Below, in pieces: positions 41,504 through 49,695 of a DNA stretch of 55,302 nucleotides. The position numbers were made by a program, and so were the translations under genes. The notes under the pieces were generated by a model, which was given only the letters and a program-made list of their open reading frames with translations, ran no database searches and was not told where the DNA came from. The stretch spans positions 1-55,302 of the forward strand of contig JARZZM010000025.1 in NCBI GenBank assembly GCA_030130125.1, given 5' to 3'. Origin of the DNA: Thermoproteota archaeon (GTDB lineage Archaea; Korarchaeota; Korarchaeia; Korarchaeales; Korarchaeaceae). Numbering within the stretch: position 1 is the first letter of the stretch; every line of letters begins with the position of its first letter.

Positions 41504-42274
41504 ATGACCTCGATATACCTCATCACTGATTTCGGTACCGAGGACTATTACGTAGGGGCAATGAAGGGAGTGATCCGTACCCAGTGCCCCAAGGTCGATC
41601 TAGTCGATATATCTCACGGGATCAGGAAGTTCAACATAAAGCACGGAGCATTCGTCCTCTGGCAGGCGTACCGTTGGATAGAGAAGGGATCCATCGTCTT
41701 GGGAGTTGTGGATCCCGGGGTGGGAACTGCTAGGGACCCAATAATAGTGAAGGCCGGTCCTCTCACCTTTGTGGGTCCGGATAACGGTCTCTTTTGGCCA
41801 GTGGTCCAAGAGATGGGAGAGTACGAGATCTTCAAGATAGATATAATGGGGACCGGTCTCGCCGAGAGGAGGACGGGCACCTTCGATGGGAGAGATGTTT
41901 TCGCTCCCGTGTCTGCTATGTTAGCATGCGGCAAATCTCCAGACGACTTGGGATTCAGGAAGAGATCCATGGAGGTTTTGGATCTGTGGAAGGTAGAGGA
42001 GGGAGACGGATACCTTAAGGGGGAAGTACTCAACGTGGATGGCTTCGGGAACGTGATAACTAACATGAGATGGGGCAAGGTGGGCGCGGAGAAGATAGAA
42101 GTGATTACACCGCATTCGTGGGCCAAGGCTGTGATATCCGCCCATTACGGGGGTAAAGGCCTCCTAATGATTAGAGGGAGCACGGATCTGCTGGAGCTCT
42201 CGTTAGCTAGGGGCAGCGCCGCCGACTTCCTCGGGGTCGATGTGGGTGACAGTATTGAGTTCAGGTGGAGGTGA
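41504..42274 (+). CDS. SAM hydroxide adenosyltransferase family protein (DUF62) with altered histidine
   Basis: 256 residues, colinear with the fluorinase/DUF62 family. LITDFGTEDYYVGAMKG opens the protein, VVDPGVGTARDP carries the aspartate and arginine of the D-R-H triad that activates water, and the FVGPDNGLF and NVDGFGNVITN segments bind adenosine and methionine. The triad histidine, normally in TFHGRD, is aspartate here (TFDGRD, codon 41885-41887). The canonical enzyme splits SAM to adenosine and methionine. The next gene starts 4 bases after its stop. A TATA-like AATTAAAAA lies just before the start. Confidence 0.88.
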   Translation: MTSIYLITDFGTEDYYVGAMKGVIRTQCPKVDLVDISHGIRKFNIKHGAFVLWQAYRWIEKGSIVLGVVDPGVGTARDPIIVKAGPLTFVGPDNGLFWPVVQEMGEYEIFKIDIMGTGLAERRTGTFDGRDVFAPVSAMLACGKSPDDLGFRKRSMEVLDLWKVEEGDGYLKGEVLNVDGFGNVITNMRWGKVGAEKIEVITPHSWAKAVISAHYGGKGLLMIRGSTDLLELSLARGSAADFLGVDVGDSIEFRWR

Positions 42275-42278
42275 TGTC

Positions 42279-43943
42279 TTGCTAATCGGTTTGGATGATG
42301 TTCCCAAGCACACCGAGATGGAGGTGGGATTGAAGGCTTGGAACTTATCCAAGGTGAAGACCGCTGGTGCTAGGGTTCCTTTCACCGTCATAATACCCAG
42401 CGATGTGATATCCCAGTTGATGTCGGAGTCCGGGATAAGGCACGACATCTTCAAGCTATCTAGGATAGTAATGGACTCGGACAGTCCGGAGAAGGCCTTT
42501 GAGCTTGAGAAGGAGGTCAGATCCAAGATAAACTCTCTATCGATTCCTGAGGACCTGTTGGATGGGATAATGGACTCCATTGCCGGTAATGTCGAGAAAA
42601 TGATAGTCGCTAGACCGTCTCCATACGCATCCGAGCTTGTTGACGGGGACCTCAAGGGCAGGATGGGCGTGTGGTATGATGAGCCAACGAAAAAGGGGGT
42701 CGTGAGATCCATTCAGAGGGTGTTGGGCGGCTCCTTCTCACTCAAGGCCATAGCTAGGATGATGGATCTCGGAGTATATCCGGAGGATCTGGACCTAGCG
42801 ATAATGATACAGAAGGTCATCTTTCCGAGATCGAGTGGGATCGCCATCTGCTGCCCCGCCAGGAGGAGAAATGAGATCCTAATTGAGTCGACTTGGGGAT
42901 CGATGAATGGAGTTCCGAAGGACAGGTTCAGGATCAGCATGGATCTCATGGAGGTCGTGGAGAGCGAGCTGAGTGAGAAGAAGGTTAAGCTCTTACCCAG
43001 CCCCCAAGGCATACGCGAGGTGGAGGTCCCCCATCACCTGTGGATGGAGCCCTCGGTGAAGGGAGGGGAGGTAGAGGAGATAGCTAGAACCTCCTCCGAT
43101 CTCTCACTGACCTTAGGGACCCCCACTCTTATGGAGTGGATAATTCAGGAGGGCACGGACGTTCTATTCGTGATACAGGCCCACAAGGAGCCGGAGAGGC
43201 CGCCTATTAAGCCGTTGGAGAGGAAGGTCATGAATTGGTTGGAGGAGAGGAGGGAAGTCAGGGAAATTAAGGAGGAGAGATCAAAGGAGGCGACGAAGGA
43301 GGTAGAGCTCCTCACTCGCCCAAGAAAGGTAGCTCCGAGGGAGGTTAGGGTCTCTCCGGTCGCGTTGGTGGCCTCTAAGATCTACGTCAGGTACCCTGTG
43401 GAACTCTCGAGGGGGTTGGTGGACGGCAGGATTGTGGAAGTGGACGAGCTGAGCAAATTGGGCCCCGGAGATCATATCGTTATCTTGAGGGATCCCTCAA
43501 ATATAGGGGATTTGGGTGAGGTTAAGGTGTTAGTATTAGCGGATAACCCTAAGGAAGCCAAAGAAAAGCTATTTTCTATTGCAGCGTCTTCTCCGAGCTC
43601 TGAGTTCCTAATCTACTTAGGAAAGGCAGAATTGGTGCTGATGTCTGATGAGCTGTCTGACATCTACGATGGCGCTGTACTGCCAGTGAATCTCGAGGGG
43701 CTCAGTGCATCCCTCTCCCTAGCCTCCCGCTTCGACCATCTCATGGTAGATCTGAATGAGGAGGTTCCTTCGGTTGATCTGATACGTGAGGCCCTGTCCG
43801 CTGGGGTGGAGGGCTTCCTGCTGGGCGTTGAGTCTGTAGAGGGACAAATGAGGGTCATCCACCGGGCTGAGATGAGGTATCTCCTCGAGAAACTCAGATA
43901 CCTAGAGCTACTTCTATCCGAGTGGGGAGAGTTAGAGGTGTGA
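42279..43943 (+). CDS. PEP-synthase-like ATP-binding domain protein, rearranged
   Basis: 554 residues from TTG 42279, with GGAGGTGATG at correct spacing. The N-terminal 215 residues follow the PEP synthase / pyruvate phosphate dikinase ATP-grasp order: GLKAWNLSKVKTAGARVPFTVIIPS corresponds to G-x-K-x-x-N-L-x-x-x-x-x-G-x-x-V-P, then VVRSIQRVLGGSFS, MIQKVIFPRSSGIAICCP and IESTWGS. A charged, Lys/Glu-rich linker (about 320-370) leads to a C-terminal alpha/beta region with no swivelling-histidine TSH motif. A full dikinase is therefore not possible; it may be a binding or regulatory relative. The SAM hydrolase gene is 4 bases upstream. Confidence 0.7.
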   Translation: MLIGLDDVPKHTEMEVGLKAWNLSKVKTAGARVPFTVIIPSDVISQLMSESGIRHDIFKLSRIVMDSDSPEKAFELEKEVRSKINSLSIPEDLLDGIMDSIAGNVEKMIVARPSPYASELVDGDLKGRMGVWYDEPTKKGVVRSIQRVLGGSFSLKAIARMMDLGVYPEDLDLAIMIQKVIFPRSSGIAICCPARRRNEILIESTWGSMNGVPKDRFRISMDLMEVVESELSEKKVKLLPSPQGIREVEVPHHLWMEPSVKGGEVEEIARTSSDLSLTLGTPTLMEWIIQEGTDVLFVIQAHKEPERPPIKPLERKVMNWLEERREVREIKEERSKEATKEVELLTRPRKVAPREVRVSPVALVASKIYVRYPVELSRGLVDGRIVEVDELSKLGPGDHIVILRDPSNIGDLGEVKVLVLADNPKEAKEKLFSIAASSPSSEFLIYLGKAELVLMSDELSDIYDGAVLPVNLEGLSASLSLASRFDHLMVDLNEEVPSVDLIREALSAGVEGFLLGVESVEGQMRVIHRAEMRYLLEKLRYLELLLSEWGELEV

Positions 43944-45040
43944 TCTCCTTACTCTCCCTTTTCAAGAGGGTCTTCAGGGGGCCTGTAGGTGTGCTATCCC
44001 TACTACTCCTGATACTCGGATTCTTGTTCCTCTCTGTGGAGATTGCGAAGATATGGCCTGTGAGGATGCCTCAAAGATTGATCAACATCTCCATAGCTAG
44101 TATTCTCTTCTATTTGGGTTTCAGGATCAGAGGTAACGTTGATCTGAGGTACTACGTCCCTCTAGCCTTGGGGTCACTAATATTCCCCCCATTGCTGCTG
44201 CTCACCTTCATCTCCTCGATGTCAATCTCTAGGGATGAGGTGAGGGAAGAGGACGAGCGTCAGAGTGAGCAGGACCTGTTATCTCTCTCGTTCAAGTCGG
44301 TACTAACTGTCTGCAAATCCGTAGGTCTGGCAAGTTCCCTAGCGATATCACTGGCCTCCCTCATCTCCACCAATAGGAGGGTGATCTTGGTCGACTGGAG
44401 CGGTGACGCTGCTGATAGGCTGAAAAACGCTGAAATCAAGATCGCTAGGCCGGAAGATCTCAGATTCAGCCGTGCAGGTGGTCTCGGGCCATCCTATTAC
44501 ATGACGGCATCTCTCCTCCTCTCTTACCTGAGCGGAGTGAATCCCTCCGTTATAAGTGGGGTCCTGAAGACGGGTGACATCTCACTGCTTGATGACATGA
44601 GGATCCCGGAGCCAGGGAGATCTCTGCTGAGACAGCTGTTCGGTGAGGATGGATCTCTACTGCATGAGGCGCTGCCCGAAGTGGCGGGCGTCCTGATAAT
44701 AGATGTCTCAGGGCTATCGACTGCGGGCAAGGCTGCCACCTCCTTGATTATCTTGCTCCAATCAGTCACCTATGAGAGGAGGGATTTCGTGGTTATAACT
44801 CCCTTGCTCAGTCCTCTCACGGAGGAGAGAGCACCGTACCAGATAAAGGACGAGATCAGATGGCTCATCTCTTCCTTGAGGAGGGGAGGGGGGATAATCA
44901 CATCGATTGAGGGTTCTCTGGCATATTCCAGCGAGTTCGATGTAGTCCTAGTATGTGATGAGTGCGAGGATCCTATCTACAGGCTGGATAGCTACCGACT
45001 TTGCCCCTTACTTGTCCGTAGAGCGAGGAAAGGAGTTTGA
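43922..45040 (+). CDS. Membrane-anchored hypothetical protein
   Basis: 372 residues from GTG 43922; GTG 43940 is an alternative. Hydrophobic segments lie at about 25-42, 55-70 and 80-97, followed by a long soluble domain. RVILVDWSGDAADRL and VAGVLIIDVSGLSTAGKAA resemble the beta-strands of a P-loop ATPase of the HerA/VirB4 kind, but no Walker A is present, so the domain appears degenerate or unrelated. Translation is coupled to the PEP-synthase-like gene by a 22-base overlap. Its 3' end overlaps the convergent reductase gene by 68 bases. Confidence 0.68.
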   Translation: MGRVRGVISLLSLFKRVFRGPVGVLSLLLLILGFLFLSVEIAKIWPVRMPQRLINISIASILFYLGFRIRGNVDLRYYVPLALGSLIFPPLLLLTFISSMSISRDEVREEDERQSEQDLLSLSFKSVLTVCKSVGLASSLAISLASLISTNRRVILVDWSGDAADRLKNAEIKIARPEDLRFSRAGGLGPSYYMTASLLLSYLSGVNPSVISGVLKTGDISLLDDMRIPEPGRSLLRQLFGEDGSLLHEALPEVAGVLIIDVSGLSTAGKAATSLIILLQSVTYERRDFVVITPLLSPLTEERAPYQIKDEIRWLISSLRRGGGIITSIEGSLAYSSEFDVVLVCDECEDPIYRLDSYRLCPLLVRRARKGV

Positions 45041-46130
45041 GCAGGGGATAATAGGGCCCGTGCTCCACCCTTATCACTTCCTCGACCAAGGAGTGGGGTA
45101 GAAACCTCAGGGTCCTCCATAGGAGGCCAGTCCTCAGCAAGAAGTCGGCAGCCCTCCTGTGGGTGAGGCCCGTGTCCACCATCGGCCTAACTAACCTGTC
45201 AACGGAGGGCACGTATTTCTCCGGCCTGTCATCCGCCAGCGATCTGGTTAGGAGGTATGCGGCTATTATGCCCGTATGCATGCCCCCACCGTTGGAGGGA
45301 ACCGTCATGCCGGCCGCATCTCCTGCGAGGAAAATTCCCCCTTCTTGGACCTTGCCTAGCATGCCCCCGGCCGGGACGTATCTACCCCTGAGCTCAGGTT
45401 CGACCGTTACATTCAGCTTGGCAAGATGTTCCTTAAGAGCCCTCTTGGGGTCAAACCCGTTGATCATATTGAGCCTGACACCAACCCCAACGTTCGCAGT
45501 GTTCTCGGATCTAGGGATAACCCAAGCGTAGGTACCTGGGGCCAATGACTCGCTTATCACTAACCTCATCACATCAGGATCATTCATCTCCATCGTGACC
45601 TCAGCGGAGAAGGCTAGCGCAAGATCGTCGCACCTGAGTGTTGTACTCCCGTTTATCAGCTTGGCAACTCTGCTATCGAATCCATCCGCCCCCACCAAGT
45701 ACCTCGCCCTGTACCTGTCCTTGGATGTCCTCACCTCGTAAGCATCATCCACGGACCGGGCCGTGATGAACGCCTCTCCAGTTTTGAGGATGGCTCCCTC
45801 CGCCAAGGACTCCTCTAGCCTAGAGACGATCATCTCCCTCCTATCGACGGAGTATCCCGCATAATTGGTCTCGAATTCCCTGTTCCCTATCTCCATCACT
45901 ATCCTTTCCATTCTGTGCACGATGAACGGTTCGAAAAAGTCCAAATAGGCCGAGGCGACCTCTCCCTCCAACTTGAGTGAACTTGGATCTGGCAGATACT
46001 CGCCACAGATGGTTCTAATCCCAGGCTGTGGATCCTTCTCTATGACGAGTACCGTGAACCCCTTAGAGGACAGGAAATGAGATAGGGCGGCCCCAGTAGG
46101 GCCGGCACCCACCACAGCCACGTCGTACAA
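44973..46130 (-). CDS. Geranylgeranyl reductase family flavoprotein
   Basis: 385 residues. FAD motif VVGAGPTGAALSHFL at the N-terminus, the conserved CGEYLP near 42, DRREMIVSRL (about 95), YLVGADGFDSRVAKL (about 145) and the second FAD loop GGIFLAGDAAGMTVPSNGGGMHTGI (about 265-289) match digeranylgeranylglycerophospholipid reductases. These saturate the isoprenoid chains of archaeal lipids. Long hydrophobic C-terminal helices suggest membrane association. It lies 6 bases after the tetraether-synthase-like gene on the same strand, so the pair looks like a lipid-maturation operon. Confidence 0.9.
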   Translation of the reverse strand: MYDVAVVGAGPTGAALSHFLSSKGFTVLVIEKDPQPGIRTICGEYLPDPSSLKLEGEVASAYLDFFEPFIVHRMERIVMEIGNREFETNYAGYSVDRREMIVSRLEESLAEGAILKTGEAFITARSVDDAYEVRTSKDRYRARYLVGADGFDSRVAKLINGSTTLRCDDLALAFSAEVTMEMNDPDVMRLVISESLAPGTYAWVIPRSENTANVGVGVRLNMINGFDPKRALKEHLAKLNVTVEPELRGRYVPAGGMLGKVQEGGIFLAGDAAGMTVPSNGGGMHTGIIAAYLLTRSLADDRPEKYVPSVDRLVRPMVDTGLTHRRAADFLLRTGLLWRTLRFLPHSLVEEVIRVEHGPYYPLLKLLSSLYGQVRGKVGSYPACR

Positions 46131-46136
46131 TTTGAC

Positions 46137-47879
46137 TCACTGGGATTTCCTCACTATAGCGGGGAGCCTTCTGAACTTGTGGAAGAAGGGCTCGTAGGTT
46201 CTTACGTATATCTCGGTATTCTCCAGCTTTGGAATGTCCCTCCTGTACTTACTCTCAGCGCCTATCAATCCCTTTCCGTACTTGCGCTCGTATTCCTCGA
46301 AGCTCATCGAGTACTCCTTGATTATCTTGTCCCTGTAGAGGTCGGAGAGTACGTTGTACGTGCAGAAGGGTATTACCCTGCCATCGGGAGAGAGGTAGTG
46401 TATGTCACACCTCATCACCCTCTGGACATCGTAGTTGTACAGGTCCATGAAGTGCATCATTCCCAAGAAGAGCGACTTGTAGTGGAACTCCCCTAGCGCC
46501 TTATAGCTCCTCTGGAGTATTATCTTCCTGAGTATTCCGATGAGGTTAATGCCCGGGGGTTGCTTGTCCTTCTCAATGAAACTTGGGAGTTTAGCGATCA
46601 CCTTGAGGAGAGTGAGCCATTTATTCTTGCGCTTCTCCTTGATCTCCCTAGCCTTTTCCTTAAGGAACTGATAGAATCCATCTACATCGACGAAGTCCGT
46701 TATCGGGATGAATCTAGTTACCCTCTTCTTACCATCGACCCTCTCGAACACTGGGAAGACGTAGGTGGCCATCCCGCAGGCCGGGTGATTGGTCATCATG
46801 AGCTTGGGCTCGCCGGTCACGGCCTCGATGAACTCGCTCACGGCCACGGTGAACGGAACTGGATACCAAGCCTCCCTGTATATCTGTCCATCGGTCTGCT
46901 CCTCTATCTTCCTTATAACATCTGGGATAGTTATCCTATACTTCTCCCTCTCGGCCTTGGGCATCTGTCCGGTGAGGGAGACCGGCTGGTAATTCACTCC
47001 CCTGACGACATCTATATTGTAGGCGGCGAACCTGACCATGTCACCTACCTCGTGATCATTTATCCCCTTTATCACGGTGGGAACGAGTACTAAACTCGTC
47101 ATGCCCGCCTTCCTGGCGGCCTCTAGTATGTACGGGATCTCCCAGTGGTTCTTGGGGTTGGCCTCAGGGGTGACCCCATCGAAGCTCATGTATATAGTGT
47201 TGACCCCCGCTTCTCTCAGCTCCCTCATGAGCCAAGGTTTCTCCACAAAGATGATGCCCTGGGTGTTGAGTTGTATGTGAGTGATGCCCTTCCTCCTGAG
47301 GAGCCTAACTATCTCAACCAGATCCTCCCTCAGGGTGGGCTCTCCGCCCGTTATCTGGATGGCATTCCCGTGGGCCGGCTTCTCCTTTATGAGGAGATCT
47401 ACCATCTTATCTATCTCCTCCAAGGTGGGCTCATACACGTAACCGGCCTTCTCGGCGTAGAAAAAGCAGTACCAGCAATCGAGATTGCACCTGTTGGTCA
47501 CCACCAAGTTCGCTAGGGCCGTCGTGTTCTGGTGGGCCGGGCATATGCCGCAGGAGAAGGGGCATGGGGCGAGGAGTTCGGTGTGGGGGGGATAGATCCC
47601 CCTTCCGGGGACCTCGAACTCCATGGCCCTCCTGAACATCTCAGCATCTCCCCAGTAGAGGTCTTCGAACTCTCCGTGCTCGGGGCACTCCTTCCTTATG
47701 TAGACGGCCCCATCCCTCTCGAATATGATCGCGGGCAGTAATCTATAGCAAACGGGACATAACGATGATGTATGTCTGAGTAATTTCTCCCCTTCCCTGA
47801 GCTTCGGCCGCGGACCGCCTATTGCAATCTTCCTACCATCGACTTCGATGAACCGCGGCGCCGGTATTTCCACAACCAC
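46137..47879 (-). CDS. tes: Tetraether lipid synthase-like radical SAM protein
   Basis: 580 residues. Three cysteine groups precede and form the core: C41/C44/C65 in a rubredoxin-like N-terminal arrangement (CPVC, CPEHG), C106/C110/C113 (CPFSCGIC), then the radical SAM C131/C135/C138 (CNLDCWYC). QITGGEPT follows. The C-terminal part has further cysteines (CGMATYVF, CDIHYLSPDG, FCTYN). This layout matches the MJ0619 family, members of which (Tes) couple two archaeol chains tail to tail to form glycerol dialkyl glycerol tetraethers. The adjacent geranylgeranyl reductase supports the assignment, though related MJ0619 proteins have other radical chemistry. Confidence 0.83.
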   Translation of the reverse strand: MVVEIPAPRFIEVDGRKIAIGGPRPKLREGEKLLRHTSSLCPVCYRLLPAIIFERDGAVYIRKECPEHGEFEDLYWGDAEMFRRAMEFEVPGRGIYPPHTELLAPCPFSCGICPAHQNTTALANLVVTNRCNLDCWYCFFYAEKAGYVYEPTLEEIDKMVDLLIKEKPAHGNAIQITGGEPTLREDLVEIVRLLRRKGITHIQLNTQGIIFVEKPWLMRELREAGVNTIYMSFDGVTPEANPKNHWEIPYILEAARKAGMTSLVLVPTVIKGINDHEVGDMVRFAAYNIDVVRGVNYQPVSLTGQMPKAEREKYRITIPDVIRKIEEQTDGQIYREAWYPVPFTVAVSEFIEAVTGEPKLMMTNHPACGMATYVFPVFERVDGKKRVTRFIPITDFVDVDGFYQFLKEKAREIKEKRKNKWLTLLKVIAKLPSFIEKDKQPPGINLIGILRKIILQRSYKALGEFHYKSLFLGMMHFMDLYNYDVQRVMRCDIHYLSPDGRVIPFCTYNVLSDLYRDKIIKEYSMSFEEYERKYGKGLIGAESKYRRDIPKLENTEIYVRTYEPFFHKFRRLPAIVRKSQ

Positions 47880-47941
47880 CTTTTATCACCGCGGGATAGT
47901 GGGAGTCAACTTATAATAAACGCTTGCGCCAGTTAGGTCAG

Positions 47942-48598
47942 ATGGCTTCAGAAAGGTTTGAGCACTACGTTCAAGTGTTGTATAATTTAATTTCACATTT
48001 GTTATCAGGAGATTTAGATAATGGGATGGATGTTATTCTGAAGATTATAAGAGAATGTGAGGGAGAAGGTGTCTGCGACGAGCGCGTGGCCTCCGAGATG
48101 CTCAGATTGGCTGAAGCCATCGAAGGATACATTACAAAGCAGTTAACTAAGGACGCTCTTCTCAATATACTGAGGAAACAGCTCGTCGATAGAGCCTTAG
48201 GGGACCTCGCTCTGCTGGTTCTCCGTGAGATATGTGATAGGGAGACCATTGAATTGTTGAGGAACTGGGCTGAGGATCCCAATCCTGAGGTGAGGGTGGC
48301 ATACCTCAAGTGCGCTTCCAAGCTCTTCGACGAGGGGGAGGTTCCCTTAGAGCTGCTGAGGACATTCAGGGAGGACCCCTCACCTAAGGTCAGGGAGGCC
48401 CTCGTAACTTCCCTCTCGAAGAACGCGTCTGAGGATGGCGTCTTCGCCTTCCTAGCGGGGATGCTGAGGGTTGAGAAGAGGAGCTCCGTAAGGACTAAAA
48501 TCCTCACGGCCCTCTCAAGGGTAGAGAGGGATACTAAGAGGGAAAGGAGAAGGGGCATCCTAGAGAGGCTGAAGCGCGTGATGGGTTGGCGGGAGTAA
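47942..48598 (+). CDS. HEAT-repeat protein
   Basis: 218 residues from ATG 47942. The first 90 residues are helical; the rest contains at least three HEAT-like repeats with the pattern A-x-D-P-x-P-x-V-R-x-A (WAEDPNPEVRVAYLK, FREDPSPKVREALV, LRVEKRSSVRTKIL). Such alpha-solenoids bind proteins or nucleic acids. A basic tail (KRERRRGILERLKRV) may contact nucleic acid. It is divergent from the tes-like gene across a short AT-rich spacer. Confidence 0.78.
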   Translation: MASERFEHYVQVLYNLISHLLSGDLDNGMDVILKIIRECEGEGVCDERVASEMLRLAEAIEGYITKQLTKDALLNILRKQLVDRALGDLALLVLREICDRETIELLRNWAEDPNPEVRVAYLKCASKLFDEGEVPLELLRTFREDPSPKVREALVTSLSKNASEDGVFAFLAGMLRVEKRSSVRTKILTALSRVERDTKRERRRGILERLKRVMGWRE

Positions 48599-48638
48599 GA
48601 GTTATCTCTTTCCGTGGGACTCCCTGAGGGGTGGTAAG

Positions 48639-49310
48639 ATGGTCAAGGTCACATTCTTGGGGCACTCGGCCTTCCTGCTGGAGGGTAGTAAGAGGGTGCT
48701 CATAGATCCATGGATAGAGGGCAACCCTCAGTCCCCTATATCAATAGGTCAGTGTAAGGGAGCTGACATCTACGTGGTGACGCACGCTCATGGGGATCAC
48801 GGTCTCGACGATGCAGTTAAGCTTGCGAAGTCCCATGGGGGGACGATCGTGAGCATCTACGAGATCGCGATGGAGGCCGGAAACAGAGGTGTCGAGAAGA
48901 CCGTGGGAGCTAACATAGGTGGATTCTTCGAGGTGGATGGAGTGAAGATGGCCCTGACGAACGCCATCCACAGCAGTCCCGTTGGAGCCCCTACTGGTGT
49001 CGTGGTGGAGTTAGACGGTAAGAGGATCTACCACGCTGGCGATACGGGCGTCTTCTACGACATGAAGTTAATAGGTGAGCTGTACAAGCCAGATCTGGCG
49101 CTTCTGCCCATAGGTGGTCACTTCGTGATGGGACCCCTCGAGGCAGCCAAGGCTATCGAGCTTCTCGGAGTTAAGAAGGTTATCCCCATGCACTACGAGA
49201 CATTCCCGGTCCTCAAGGGCAGACCGGAGGAACTGAGGGAGTTGCTCAGGGAGAAGGGTCTGGACTGCGAAGTGATAGCCCTGAAACCGGGAGAGAGCTA
49301 TGAACTCTGA
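48639..49310 (+). CDS. Metal-dependent hydrolase, beta-lactamase fold (UPF0173)
   Basis: 223 residues, the normal UPF0173 length. LGHSAFLLEGSKRVLIDPW opens the fold; metal ligands are in THAHGDHGLDD (about 48), HSSPVGAPTG (about 110), YHAGDTGVF (about 130) and IPMHYETFP (about 183). It is a cytoplasmic hydrolase of unknown substrate. GGTGGTAAG precedes the ATG. The SAM-decarboxylase-like gene begins inside its last codons (11-base overlap), so they are co-translated. Confidence 0.88.
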   Translation: MVKVTFLGHSAFLLEGSKRVLIDPWIEGNPQSPISIGQCKGADIYVVTHAHGDHGLDDAVKLAKSHGGTIVSIYEIAMEAGNRGVEKTVGANIGGFFEVDGVKMALTNAIHSSPVGAPTGVVVELDGKRIYHAGDTGVFYDMKLIGELYKPDLALLPIGGHFVMGPLEAAKAIELLGVKKVIPMHYETFPVLKGRPEELRELLREKGLDCEVIALKPGESYEL

Positions 49311-49668
49311 AGTGGAGCCTAAGGAGACGCAGGTGATCGCGGAGCTCTACGATGTGGAGGATAGGGAGATACTGGATTCCCCCTCTCTCATGGAAGAGAT
49401 GCTGAGGAGGTTAGCTGAGGAGGTCGGAGAGGAGAGCGTACACGTACACGTACACGAGTTCGAGCCGTACGGCGTAAGCGGCTTCCTCATGATGAGGAAG
49501 GGTTATGTAGCCATACACACATGGCCGGAGCATTCCTACGCTACTGTCAATGTGGTAGGGTTCTCAGATGAGACGTGGGCTTGGAATGTGTACAAGGCCC
49601 TAGTTAAGCTGTTTAAGCCCAAGCAGCAGAATGCGGTGGAGGTGAAGAGCGGGTTAGACAGGTCTTGA
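49300..49668 (+). CDS. SAM decarboxylase-like protein without pyruvoyl serine
   Basis: 122 residues. AIHTWPEHSYATVNVVGF at 71-88 is the core of the small S-adenosylmethionine decarboxylase fold. The self-cleavage ESH is replaced by K-G-Y (66-69, serine to glycine) and the catalytic cysteine by phenylalanine (F88), so it cannot form pyruvoyl or use the standard mechanism. A VHVHVH stretch at 47-52 could bind metal. It overlaps the UPF0173 hydrolase gene, which may be a functional partner. A catalytic copy, speD, is at 23594, so a heterodimeric activator role is possible. Confidence 0.82.
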   Translation: MNSEVEPKETQVIAELYDVEDREILDSPSLMEEMLRRLAEEVGEESVHVHVHEFEPYGVSGFLMMRKGYVAIHTWPEHSYATVNVVGFSDETWAWNVYKALVKLFKPKQQNAVEVKSGLDRS

Positions 49669-49695
49669 TCCCCTCATCTACCTTTTTCACGGGAC

